NCBI RefSeq assembly: GCF_002078235.1
Contig: NZ_MSGP01000220.1
Span: 1 to 56,570, forward strand
Length of the DNA: 56,570 nucleotides
Reading direction: 5' to 3'
Source: Streptomyces viridosporus
GTDB lineage: Bacteria > Actinomycetota > Actinomycetes > Streptomycetales > Streptomycetaceae
The position numbers and the translations under genes are program-made. The notes beneath the pieces are model-generated. The model saw only the letters and a program-made list of their open reading frames with translations, made no database searches and had not been told where the DNA came from. Below are positions 35,395 through 43,912 of the stretch, in pieces; position 1 is the stretch's first letter, and every line of letters starts with the position of its first letter.

Positions 35395-35761
35395 GTCCCT
35401 CCTCCTTGCGACGGCGGGCACGGCGGTGGCCGCGCGGGGCGGTTCAGCGGGTCGGCCCCACCGGGACGGTTCACGTGCGCGCGGCCGGGGAGCGGACGGA
35501 CCCCCGCGCGGCGGACCGGGAACGGCCCCGGCGGAAATACCCGTCACCAGTACCTTCCTTTTGGCACCGCATGTCAATACTCTCTGGTGCTCAAAGGTGC
35601 GGCCGGTGGTTCCGGTGATCCCCGAGTGTGCTCCGCCGTCCCGTACCCCGTCCGCCCGCGCACGCCGGACTGCCCGTCCGAGACGCCCAGCGGTGCGCCT
35701 TCGTCCGCGCACCCCCTCCACGGACCCAGCCCTGCGACCCCATCCGCTCAGGGAGAGCCGC
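35395..35761. promoter_or_regulatory. divergent mftG / mftA control region
   Basis: 367 bases. An A+T-rich patch at 35545-35600 contains an imperfect dyad: TTTTGGCACC at 35560-35569 against GGTGCTCAAA at 35586-35595, separated by GCATGTCAATACTCTCT. A TetR-type operator for MftR here is a reasonable guess. No other gene is visible. Confidence 0.45.
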
Positions 35762-35890
35762 ATGAACGACATCGACTCCAGCCAGACCGAGCGCAATCAC
35801 CTCGACGAGACCCCCTCGGCCGGTGACGTCGTCGAGGCCGACGACCTGATCGAGGAGGTCTCGATCGACGGCATGTGCGGCGTCTACTAG
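35762..35890 (+). CDS. mftA: mycofactocin precursor peptide MftA
   Basis: 42 residues. Acidic leader (ETPSAGDVVEADDLIEEVS) ending in the invariant IDGMCGVY tail. The C-terminal Val-Tyr is decarboxylated and cross-linked by MftC and released by MftE, giving the redox-active mycofactocin head. The tail follows the family exactly. MftB begins nine bases downstream. Confidence 0.97.
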   Translation: MNDIDSSQTERNHLDETPSAGDVVEADDLIEEVSIDGMCGVY

Positions 35891-35899
35891 GCCGCGCGC

Positions 35900-36181
35900 A
35901 TGACCGCCCTGAACCTCGACCGCGCCTGGGACCTGCACCCGCAGGTCTCGGTGCGGCCGGAACCCTTCGGTGCGCTGCTGTACCACTTCGGCACCCGCAA
36001 GCTCACCTTCCTCAAGGACCGCAGACTGCTGGCCGTGGTGCAGGCGCTGGCGACGGCGCCCACCGCGCGGGCCGCCTGCTCGGCGGCCGGTGTCGACGAC
36101 GAGGACATGCCCCGGTACGGGCAGGCCCTGGCCGCACTCACCCGGTCGTCGATGGTCGTCGAAAGGAACCGGATCCCATGA
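35900..36181 (+). CDS. mftB: mycofactocin chaperone MftB (RRE protein)
   Basis: 93 residues of the PqqD-like RiPP recognition element type: VSVRPEPFGALLYHFGTRKLTFLKDRRLLAVVQALA. It binds the MftA leader and presents it to MftC. The stop overlaps the MftC start (ATGA). Typical length for MftB. Confidence 0.96.
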   Translation: MTALNLDRAWDLHPQVSVRPEPFGALLYHFGTRKLTFLKDRRLLAVVQALATAPTARAACSAAGVDDEDMPRYGQALAALTRSSMVVERNRIP

Positions 36182-37440
36182 CCGCAAGCCCGCAGACGTC
36201 GGGGCCCGCGCCCGGTGCCACACGCCTGGTGGACCTCTTCGAGCACGGTCTCGACGCCCCGATCTGCCTGACCTGGGAACTCACCTACGCCTGCAACCTG
36301 TCCTGCACGCACTGCCTGTCCAGCTCGGGCCGGCGCGACCCGCGGGAGCTGACCACGCAGGAGGCCAAGGCCGTCATCGACGAACTGGAGGCCATGCAGG
36401 TCTTCTACGTCAACATCGGCGGCGGCGAGCCCACCGTCCGCGCGGACTTCTGGGAACTGCTCGACTACGCCACCGCGCACCACGTGGGCGTGAAGTTCTC
36501 CACGAACGGCGTGCGCATCACACCCGAGGTCGCCCGGCGGCTCGCCCGCAACGACTACGTGGACGTACAGATCTCGCTCGACGGCGCCACCGCCGAGGTC
36601 AACGACGCCGTACGCGGGGCCGGTTCCCACGCCACGGCCCTGCGCGCGATGCGCAACCTGGCGGACGCCGGGATGACCGGCTTCAAGCTGTCGGTGGTGT
36701 GCACCCGCCACAACATCCCGCAACTGGACGAGTTCAAGGCCCTCGCCGACCGCCACGGCGCGCAGCTGCGGCTGACCCGGCTGCGTCCCTCCGGCCGCGG
36801 CGCGGACGTGTGGGACGAACTGCATCCGCGGCCGGAGCAGCAGCGCCAGTTGTACGACTGGCTGGTGGCCCACGGCGACACCGTGCTCACGGGCGACTCC
36901 TTCTTCCACCTGTCCGCCTACGGGCAGGCGCTGCCGGGCCTGAACCTGTGCGGGGCCGGACGCGTGGTGTGCCTGATCGACCCGGTCGGTGACGTGTACG
37001 CGTGCCCGTTCGCGATCCACGACGAGTTCCTCGCCGGGAACGTCCGCCGGCCGGGCGGCTTCACCGGGGTGTGGCGGGAGTCGGAGCTGTTCCGGAGCCT
37101 GCGCGAGCCGCAGACCGGTGGGGCGTGCGCCTCCTGCGCGTTCTACGACACCTGCAAGGGCGGCTGCATGGCGGCGAAGTTCTTCACCGGGCTCCCGCTG
37201 GACGGACCCGACCCCGAGTGCGTCCAGGGACACGGGGAGCGGCTGCTGGCCCGGCGCCCGAAGGACCGCGGCCACCTCCCGAAACCCTCCGGCGACCACT
37301 CCCACCGCACCACGCCCGCACGGGGGCGGGGCCCCGTGGACGTCGTCCTCGCACGCCGCCCGGACCGGGACCGGCCACCGGTCGGGGACTGCGTCGAACA
37401 CCCGCTGGCCGGAATGGTCCTCCCCCGCGACGGCGACTGA
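36178..37440 (+). CDS. mftC: mycofactocin radical SAM maturase MftC
   Basis: 420 residues. Radical SAM cluster motif CNLSCTHC with Cys39, 43 and 46, GGGEP, and a C-terminal SPASM domain with the Cys pattern CGAGRVVC, YACPF and CASCAFYDTCKGGCM for auxiliary iron-sulfur clusters. It oxidatively decarboxylates the Tyr of MftA and links it to Val. After the SPASM domain it has about 50 extra residues (DRGHLPKPSGDHSHRTTPAR to PLAGMVLPRDGD) not usual in mycobacterial MftC; the extension is charged and probably disordered. Confidence 0.96.
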   Translation: MTASPQTSGPAPGATRLVDLFEHGLDAPICLTWELTYACNLSCTHCLSSSGRRDPRELTTQEAKAVIDELEAMQVFYVNIGGGEPTVRADFWELLDYATAHHVGVKFSTNGVRITPEVARRLARNDYVDVQISLDGATAEVNDAVRGAGSHATALRAMRNLADAGMTGFKLSVVCTRHNIPQLDEFKALADRHGAQLRLTRLRPSGRGADVWDELHPRPEQQRQLYDWLVAHGDTVLTGDSFFHLSAYGQALPGLNLCGAGRVVCLIDPVGDVYACPFAIHDEFLAGNVRRPGGFTGVWRESELFRSLREPQTGGACASCAFYDTCKGGCMAAKFFTGLPLDGPDPECVQGHGERLLARRPKDRGHLPKPSGDHSHRTTPARGRGPVDVVLARRPDRDRPPVGDCVEHPLAGMVLPRDGD

Positions 37441-37512
37441 CGCCGTCGTCGCACCGCCCGTTCCTTCAGGTTCGTCCCCGGTCACCGTCCCTACCGCAGG
37501 AGAGAGCCGTAC

Positions 37513-38715
37513 ATGCGCAGGAACCCCTGGTTCGAGACCGTCGAGGAAGCCCGGCGCCGCGCCGAGAAGTACCTGCCGAGCACTGTCTACGGCGCGCTCG
37601 TGGCCGGCTCCGAAGGGGGCCGCACGCTCGACGACAACACCGGCGCGTTCGCCGAACTGGGCTTCGCCCCGCGGGTCGTGGGACACCACGCGGAACGCGA
37701 CCTCTCCACGACCGTCCTCGGCGTCCCCTCCTCGATACCGGTGGTGATCTCACCGACCGGTGTGCAGGCCGTCCACCCCGACGGCGAGGTGGCGGTCGCA
37801 CGAGCGGCGGCGAACCGGGGCGTGATCATGGGGCTGAGCTCGTTCGCCTCCAAGCCGCTGGAAGAGGTCGCCGAGGCCCATCCGAACGTCTTCTACCAGA
37901 TGTACTGGACCGGCACGCGCGACGCCATGGCGCAGCGCATGGAGCGCGCCCGGGCCGCGGGCGCCAAGGCGCTCATCGCCACGCTGGACTGGTCCTTCTC
38001 CCACGGCCGGGACTGGGGGAGCCCGCCCATTCCGGAGAGGATCACCCCCAGGACGGCGCTCGCGTTCGCACCGGACGTGCTGCCGCACCCGCGCTGGTGG
38101 TGGGCCTTCCTCCGCTCCGGCCGGATCCCCGACCTGACCACCCCCAACCTCCGGCCGAAGGGCGGAAAGGCCCCGACGTTCTTCGGCGCCTACGGCGAGT
38201 GGATGCGGACCCCGCCGCCGACCTGGGAGGACGTCGAGTGGATGCGTACGGAATGGGGCGGCCCGTTCCTGCTCAAGGGCGTGAGCCGGGTCGACGACGC
38301 ACTGCGGGCCGTCGACGCCGGCGTGTCGGCGATCTCGGTCTCCAACCACGGCGGCAACAACCTGGACACCACGCCCGCCACCATCCGGCTGCTGCCCGCG
38401 ATCGCCGAAGCCGTCGGCGACGACGTCGAGGTCCTCCTCGACGGCGGCGTCCGCCGCGGCGGCGACGTCGCGAAGGCCCTAGCGCTCGGCGCGCGAGCGG
38501 TCCTGATCGGCCGCGCCTACCTGTGGGGCCTGGCCGCGAACGGGCAGGCGGGCGTGGAGAACGTCCTGGACATCCTGCGGGGAGGACTCGATTCGGCGGT
38601 GCTCGGCCTGGGCCGCTCCTCGGCCCGTGACCTGTCGCCGGACGACCTGGTCGTCCCGGACGGTTTCACGCGCGTCGCCGGCGCCCCGCGCGCCGCCGAC
38701 ACGGCCGGCCGGTGA
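37513..38715 (+). CDS. mftD: mycofactocin system FMN-dependent oxidase MftD
   Basis: 400 residues of the alpha-hydroxy acid oxidase TIM-barrel family: VVISPTGVQAVHPDGEVAVARAA, FLLKGVSRVDDALRA, catalytic SNHGGNNLDTTPA, VEVLLDGGVRRGGDVAKALALGARAVLIGRAYL. It deaminates the aminated intermediate to the alpha-keto lactam. AGGAGAG precedes ATG 37513. Stop and MftE start overlap by one base. Confidence 0.95.
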   Translation: MRRNPWFETVEEARRRAEKYLPSTVYGALVAGSEGGRTLDDNTGAFAELGFAPRVVGHHAERDLSTTVLGVPSSIPVVISPTGVQAVHPDGEVAVARAAANRGVIMGLSSFASKPLEEVAEAHPNVFYQMYWTGTRDAMAQRMERARAAGAKALIATLDWSFSHGRDWGSPPIPERITPRTALAFAPDVLPHPRWWWAFLRSGRIPDLTTPNLRPKGGKAPTFFGAYGEWMRTPPPTWEDVEWMRTEWGGPFLLKGVSRVDDALRAVDAGVSAISVSNHGGNNLDTTPATIRLLPAIAEAVGDDVEVLLDGGVRRGGDVAKALALGARAVLIGRAYLWGLAANGQAGVENVLDILRGGLDSAVLGLGRSSARDLSPDDLVVPDGFTRVAGAPRAADTAGR

Positions 38716-39542
38716 TGCCGGCCCGTCCCCGGCGGCCGCGCGGGCCCCGGGAACTGGAGCGCTCCACCTGGCCGGAAGTGCCGGCCGGCGCCTGGGTGCT
38801 CGTGCCCGTCGGCTCGACCGAACAGCACGGTCCGCACCTGCCGTTGAACACGGACAGCGTCATCGCCGAGTCCGTCGCACGGCTGGCCGCGGAACGCCTG
38901 ACGGCGCAGTGCGCGGGCCGCCCCGTCCTGCTGGCGCCGACCATCGCCTACGGCGCGAGCGGCGAGCACGCGGACTTCCCCGGCACGGTCTCCATCGGCC
39001 ACGACGCGCTGCGCGTCCTCCTGGTGGAGACCGTGCGGTCGCTGTCGCTGTGGGCCGGGCGCGTCGTCCTCGTCAACGGCCACGGAGGCAACGTGCCCAC
39101 GCTCGACGCGGCGGTCGGCCGACTCCGCGACGAGGGCCACGACGTGGCGTGGCTCGGCTGCGGGACGCCCGGCGGCGACGCGCACGCCGGCCGCGCCGAG
39201 ACGTCCCTGATGCTGCACCTGGCGCCCGCCGACGTCCGCCTGCCCGACGCGGTGGCCGGTGAGACGCGGCCACTGGCTTCCCTCATGCCGGAACTGATCG
39301 CCCGCGGTGTGCGCGCGGTGTCGCCCTCCGGAGTGCTCGGCGACCCGGCCGGGGCGACGGCCGAGGAGGGCCGGGCGGCCCTGGAGGCGATGGTGTCCGC
39401 CGCCGTACGCCGCATCGCCGCGGGCCGCACGGACCACCGGGGCCGCCTCCTCGGGCCGGCCGCGGCCTCCGCGCCGGCGCGTCCCACGGCCGGGCCCGCC
39501 GCTCCGTCCGTCGTCGCCCGCGGGGAAGGGGCCGCCCGATGA
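38715..39542 (+). CDS. mftE: mycofactocin peptidase MftE (creatininase family)
   Basis: 275 residues. Metal-binding motifs of creatininases: GSTEQHGPHLPLNTDSVIAE, VLVNGHGGNVPTL and GDAHAGRAETSLML. It cleaves the modified MftA to release the Val-Tyr-derived dipeptide. ATG 38715 overlaps the mftD stop; GTG 38712 would add one residue. The tail after about 235 is Ala/Pro-rich. Confidence 0.95.
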   Translation: MPARPRRPRGPRELERSTWPEVPAGAWVLVPVGSTEQHGPHLPLNTDSVIAESVARLAAERLTAQCAGRPVLLAPTIAYGASGEHADFPGTVSIGHDALRVLLVETVRSLSLWAGRVVLVNGHGGNVPTLDAAVGRLRDEGHDVAWLGCGTPGGDAHAGRAETSLMLHLAPADVRLPDAVAGETRPLASLMPELIARGVRAVSPSGVLGDPAGATAEEGRAALEAMVSAAVRRIAAGRTDHRGRLLGPAAASAPARPTAGPAAPSVVARGEGAAR

Positions 39543-41056
39543 CGCTTCCCCACGGCTTCGAGGTCACCCTCGACCGGTCCACCCGCGTGCTCGACGGCGG
39601 CCGGGTCCTCCTCGGCGGAAGCCCGGTCCGTCTCGTCCGGCTCGGCGCCCGCGCCCGGCCGCTGCTGTCCGGCCGCACGGTGCGCGTGCGGGACGCGGCC
39701 GGCGCGGTCCTGGCGGACCGTCTGCTGGAGACCGGTCTGGCCCACCCCGCCGTCCACGCCCTGCCCCCGCACGCCGGGCCGGACGGCGGGGAGGAGCCGA
39801 GCTGCACGTACGTGATCCCGGTGCGCGACCGGCCCCGGGAACTCGCCCGTCTCCTGGCCGGCCTCCCGGAACGCAGCCCGGTCGTCGTCGTGGACGACGC
39901 CTCCCGCCGCCCCGGCCTCGTCGCCGCCGTCGCCGCCGAACACGGTGCGCGGCTGCTCCCGCTCACCGCGAACGTGGGGCCGGCGGGCGCGCGCAACGCC
40001 GGACTGCGCCTCGTCACCACGCCCTACGTCGTCTTCGTCGACTCCGACATCGTCCTGCCGCGCGCCACGGTGCCCACCCTGCTGCGGCACTTCGCCGACC
40101 CCCGCGTCGCCATGGCCGTCCCCAGGATCACCGGCCTGGCCACCCCCGCCTCCTCCGGATGGCTCGGCCGCTACGAACGGATCCGGTCCTCCCTCGACCT
40201 GGGCGCGGAACCGGCCCCGGTCCGCCCCGGGACACCGGTCTCCTGGGTCCCCAGCGCCTGTGTGGTCGCCCGCGTCGACGCGCTCGGGGACGGCTTCGAC
40301 ACGCGCCTGCGCGTGGGGGAGGACGTCGACCTGTGCTGGCGCCTGGTGCGCGACGGCCGGCGCGTCCGGTACGAACCGTCCGTCGAGGCCGCCCACGAAC
40401 ACAGGGTCGCCCTGCGCGACTGGTTCCGGCGCAAGGCGGTGTACGGCACCGGCGCCCACCCCCTCGCCGAACGCCATCCCCGGAACATCGCCCCCGCCGT
40501 CCTCGCTCCCTGGAGCGCCGGGCTGGTCGTCGCCCTGGCCGCGCAGCGCCGCTGGTCCCTGCCGGTCGCCGCGGGCCTCTGCACCGTCGCCGCCGCACGG
40601 ATCGCGGACACCCTGCGCGGCACCGGGCAGCCCGTCCGCCACGCGGCCCGGCTCACCGCCGGTGGCGCCGTGTCCGCCGTGGCCCAGGGCTCGGCACTGC
40701 TCACCCGCCACTGGTGGCCGCTCACCGTCCTCGGCTGCCTGGCCTCCTCCCGGGTACGCCGCGCCACCGCCGTCGCGGCGGTCCTGGACATCGCCCTCGA
40801 ACGCCGGTGGGACGAGGCCGGGCTGGATCCCCTCCGGTACGGCATCGCCCGCCGCCTGGACGACCTCGCCTACGGCAGCGGCGTGTGGATCTCCGCCGTC
40901 AAGGGCCGTTCCACGGCCGCCCTCCGCCCCCGCATCGTCCCGGCCCGGACGTCCGCGCGGCACCAACCCCGGCGGGGGCCACGGGCCGGCGCCGGGGTGC
41001 CGCGGCCCCCGGCCCCCGGCGCCCGGGACCCGCGGGCCCCGGACGGCCGCCGCTGA
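39539..41056 (+). CDS. mftF: mycofactocin glycosyltransferase MftF
   Basis: 505 residues. A GT-A fold family 2 glycosyltransferase: TYVIPVRDRPRELARLL, VVVVDDASRRPG, VGPAGARNAGLRLV, VFVDSDIVLP (metal-binding DxD) and GEDVDLCWRL. It adds beta-1,4-glucose units to mycofactocin. Two hydrophobic stretches at about 320-400 (AGLVVALAAQRRWSLPVAAGL and following) suggest membrane association. Overlaps mftE by four bases. Confidence 0.95.
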   Translation: MTLPHGFEVTLDRSTRVLDGGRVLLGGSPVRLVRLGARARPLLSGRTVRVRDAAGAVLADRLLETGLAHPAVHALPPHAGPDGGEEPSCTYVIPVRDRPRELARLLAGLPERSPVVVVDDASRRPGLVAAVAAEHGARLLPLTANVGPAGARNAGLRLVTTPYVVFVDSDIVLPRATVPTLLRHFADPRVAMAVPRITGLATPASSGWLGRYERIRSSLDLGAEPAPVRPGTPVSWVPSACVVARVDALGDGFDTRLRVGEDVDLCWRLVRDGRRVRYEPSVEAAHEHRVALRDWFRRKAVYGTGAHPLAERHPRNIAPAVLAPWSAGLVVALAAQRRWSLPVAAGLCTVAAARIADTLRGTGQPVRHAARLTAGGAVSAVAQGSALLTRHWWPLTVLGCLASSRVRRATAVAAVLDIALERRWDEAGLDPLRYGIARRLDDLAYGSGVWISAVKGRSTAALRPRIVPARTSARHQPRRGPRAGAGVPRPPAPGARDPRAPDGRR

Positions 41057-41179
41057 ACGGGCTGCCGCCCGGCATCGGACGGCGCACCGCTCCCGCGTCG
41101 GCGTATGTTGTCAGGGCCGGGCCGTTCGTGCGGTGCGGCACGGGAGTTCGGGCCGGCCGACCGGGGAAGGGTTGCGCGA

Positions 41180-41797
41180 GTGGAGTCGCCCACGAAAGGC
41201 GTGATCGGCGGTATGCCCGCCAGGAGCGGGCGCCCGCGCGCCACCTCGCGGGCCGACCTGGAACGGCTGGGATTCGAACTGTTCGCCCGGCAGGGCTTCG
41301 ACGCCACCACGGTGGACGACATCGCCGGTGCGGCAGGCATCGGCCGCCGGACGTTCTTCCGCTACTTCTCGTCGAAGAACGACCTGGTGTGGGGTGACTT
41401 CGAGCAGCAACTGACCGGCTTTCGCGACCTGTTGAGCGCGACCGACCCGAGCACTCCGGTCATGGACGCCCTGTGCCACGCGGTCGTCGAGTTCAACCGG
41501 TACGACGACGCGTCGGTGCCGTGGCACCGGCAGCGCATGGAACTCATCCTCACCGTTCCCACGCTCCAGGCCGACGCCACCCTGCGCTACGCGGAGTGGC
41601 GCGCGATCGTCAGCGAGTACGTGGCGGCGCGCAAGGGGCTGTCGCCGTCCGACATGGTGCCCCGCCTGTTCGGCTACGCCCTCCTCGCCGCGGCGATCTC
41701 CGCGTACGAGCACTGGCTGGCGCAGGACGGGGCAGACCTGGGGGAGTTGCTCGCCACGGCGATCCGTCGGCTCGAACGCGGCCTGGGAGAGGCGTAG
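41180..41797 (+). CDS. mftR: TetR-family regulator of the mycofactocin system (MftR)
   Basis: 205 residues from GTG 41180 (GGGGAAGGG nine bases upstream; ATG 41213 is an alternative). TetR helix-turn-helix: ADLERLGFELFARQGFDATTVDDIAGAAGIGRRTFFRYFSSK. Mycobacterial MftR represses mft genes and responds to long-chain acyl-CoA, which fits the acyl-CoA genes nearby. Same strand as mftF, 123 bases downstream. Confidence 0.9.
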   Translation: MESPTKGVIGGMPARSGRPRATSRADLERLGFELFARQGFDATTVDDIAGAAGIGRRTFFRYFSSKNDLVWGDFEQQLTGFRDLLSATDPSTPVMDALCHAVVEFNRYDDASVPWHRQRMELILTVPTLQADATLRYAEWRAIVSEYVAARKGLSPSDMVPRLFGYALLAAAISAYEHWLAQDGADLGELLATAIRRLERGLGEA

Positions 41798-41874
41798 CCG
41801 CACCCGTCCCCGGCCGCCGGCCGCGCACGGAGCACCCCGAACGCTTGCGTGCGGGATGAGGTGCTGCCACCATT

Positions 41875-41890
41875 CTACCGACCGGTCGAT
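41875..41890. promoter_or_regulatory. candidate TetR operator of the crotonase/ACAD operon
   Basis: A 10-bp perfect palindrome CGACCGGTCG at 41879-41888 sits in an A+T-richer stretch about 70 bases before the crotonase start. Read on the minus strand the site is ATCGACCGGTCGGTAG, which shares TCGGTAG with the two repeats at 45764-45795. Confidence 0.55.
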
Positions 41891-41954
41891 TTTTCTCGGC
41901 CGCTCGGTCGGCCCAGGGGAGCGGGCGGGGAAGCGGCGGAAGGTGAGCGCAGAG

Positions 41955-42728
41955 ATGTCGGAATTCCAGTTCCTGGACGTGCGGACGACGGACCACGTCG
42001 CGACCGTCACGATGGACCGCCCGCCGGTCAACGCCGTCGGCGTGCCGATGTACGACGAGATCAAGGCCCTGTTCGGTGGGATCGAGCGCCACGCGCCCGA
42101 GGCACGGGTCGTCGTCCTGACGGGGGCCGGCAAGCACTTCTGCGGCGGGAACGACCTCGACGAGTTCCTGACCATGAATCCGGAGAACGCCGGCGAGCGC
42201 ATGCGGCACGTGCGGGAGGCGTTCTGGGCGATCTACGACTGCCCCCTGCCCGTGATCGCGGCCGTCCACGGCGTCGCCGTGGGGACGGGGCTGGCGTTGG
42301 CCGGCTCGTGCGACATGGTCGTGGCCGCCGAGGGCGCCAGGTTCGGGCTCCCCGAGATCCAGGTCGGTGCGATGGGCGGGGCCAAGCACGCCTCGCGCCT
42401 GGTCCCGCAGGCGCTGGTGCGCCGTATGCACTTCACCGCCGACCTGGTCCCGGTCGAGGAACTGGCCCGGTACGGCGGCATCGACAGCGTCGTCCCCGAA
42501 GGCCGTCTGCTCGCCGCCGCCACCGAGCTGGCCCGGCGGATCGCCCGGCACAGCCCGGTCGCCATCAGGATGGCCAAGCGCAGCCTGAACCGCATCGAGT
42601 ACATGGAGCTCAAGGACGGCTACGCGTTCGAGCAGAGCCTCACCGGCGAACTCTCCGCACACGGCGACGCCAAGGAGGCCGTCAGGGCCTTCTTCGAGCG
42701 GCGCGAGCCGCAGTACACGGGGAAGTGA
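41955..42728 (+). CDS. enoyl-CoA hydratase/isomerase family (crotonase) protein
   Basis: 257 residues. Crotonase fold: VATVTMDRPPVNAVG, oxyanion-hole HFCGGNDLDEFL, AAVHGVAVGTGLALAGSCDMVVAAEGARFGLPEIQVG with the second oxyanion glycine, and a normal C-terminal trimerisation helix. The usual catalytic Glu position of the first hydratase motif is occupied by Gly/Ala (MGGAKHAS), so hydratase activity is not certain; an isomerase, hydrolase or C-C cleavage reaction is possible. First gene of a run with two acyl-CoA dehydrogenases. GGAAGGTGAG is upstream; GTG 41943 is an alternative start. Confidence 0.9.
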   Translation: MSEFQFLDVRTTDHVATVTMDRPPVNAVGVPMYDEIKALFGGIERHAPEARVVVLTGAGKHFCGGNDLDEFLTMNPENAGERMRHVREAFWAIYDCPLPVIAAVHGVAVGTGLALAGSCDMVVAAEGARFGLPEIQVGAMGGAKHASRLVPQALVRRMHFTADLVPVEELARYGGIDSVVPEGRLLAAATELARRIARHSPVAIRMAKRSLNRIEYMELKDGYAFEQSLTGELSAHGDAKEAVRAFFERREPQYTGK

Positions 42729-42736
42729 TCCGGGCC

Positions 42737-43912
42737 ATGACCGACACGTCACGGAACGACGCGGACCTGGACGCCTACCGCCGACGGGTCCGGGCCTGGC
42801 TCGCCCGGGCCGACATCCCCGAGGTCCCGCTCGACCTGGAAGGCCGCTTCACCGTCCTGCGGGAGTGGCAGAAGACCCTCTACGAGGCCGGGTTCGTGGG
42901 AATCGCCTGGTCCAGGAAGGCCGGCGGGCAGGGCCTGAGCCCGCTGCACCAGCTCGTCTTCTCCGAGGAACTCGCCCGCGCGGGCGCCCCGCAGCCCATC
43001 GGCCTGATCGGTGTGGACGTCGTGGGCAAGTCGATCGAGACCTACGGACTCGACTGGCAGCGCGAGCAGTTGCTGCCCCGCCTGCTGTCCGGCGAGGACA
43101 TCTGGTGCCAGGGCTTCTCGGAGCCGGAGTCCGGATCCGACCTGGCCTCGCTGCGCACCCGCGCACGCCTGGAGGGCGATGAGTTCGTCATCAACGGCCA
43201 GAAGGTGTGGACGAGTTGGGCCCACAAGGCGCAGTGGTGCGCGCTGCTGGCCCGCACGGACGCGGACGCGCCCAAGCACCGGGGCATCAGTTACCTCCTC
43301 GTCGACATGAGCAGCCCCGGCGTCACCGCACGGCCGCTGGTGCAGATGACCGGGGACGACGAGTTCTGCGAGGTCTTCCTCGAGGACGTCCGCGTGCCGG
43401 TGCGCAACCTCGTCGGCGGGCTCCACGAGGGCTGGGCCATCGCCCAGGACACCCTGAGCCACGAGCGGGGTTCCTACACGCTCCGCCGACGGGTGGAGTA
43501 CGAGGTGGCGGTCGAGGAGGCCGTGCGGGACATCCGCGGCCACGCCGACGCGGTCGGCACCGAACCCCCGGACCGCGTACTGGAGCAGCTCGGCCGGTCC
43601 TACACGGCGGTGCGGGCCCTGGAGGCGCTCACCCGCCGGACCGTGCGACGGCAGGTCGCCGGCGAGATCCCGAGCCCCCTGGACTCGGTGGACAAGCTCG
43701 GCCTCAACGAGGTGGAACAGCTCCTCTACGCGTCCGTCACCGACCTGCTCGGACCGTTCCGCCTGGCGGCCGACCGGGCTCCGTTCGGCCTCGACGGCCC
43801 GCGGTGGGTCAAGGAGCACTACTACTCCCGGGCGGCGTCCGTCTACGGCGGGACGTCCCAGATCCAGAAGAACATCATCGGTGAGCGACTGCTGGGGCTG
43901 CCCCGTGGCTGA
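42737..43912 (+). CDS. acyl-CoA dehydrogenase, subunit A of a paired enzyme
   Basis: 391 residues. N-terminal helical domain with YEAGFVGIAWSRKAGGQGLSP, beta-domain CQGFSEPESGSDLASLRT, and C-terminal VYGGTSQIQKNIIGERLLGLPR. The catalytic Glu of the usual YEGT motif is Gly here (YGGT). This is seen in actinobacterial alpha2beta2 dehydrogenases, where the base and the FAD-binding residues are divided between two different subunits. The next gene overlaps by eight bases and encodes the likely partner. Start ATG 42737; GTG 42725 is possible. Substrate unknown. Confidence 0.93.
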   Translation: MTDTSRNDADLDAYRRRVRAWLARADIPEVPLDLEGRFTVLREWQKTLYEAGFVGIAWSRKAGGQGLSPLHQLVFSEELARAGAPQPIGLIGVDVVGKSIETYGLDWQREQLLPRLLSGEDIWCQGFSEPESGSDLASLRTRARLEGDEFVINGQKVWTSWAHKAQWCALLARTDADAPKHRGISYLLVDMSSPGVTARPLVQMTGDDEFCEVFLEDVRVPVRNLVGGLHEGWAIAQDTLSHERGSYTLRRRVEYEVAVEEAVRDIRGHADAVGTEPPDRVLEQLGRSYTAVRALEALTRRTVRRQVAGEIPSPLDSVDKLGLNEVEQLLYASVTDLLGPFRLAADRAPFGLDGPRWVKEHYYSRAASVYGGTSQIQKNIIGERLLGLPRG

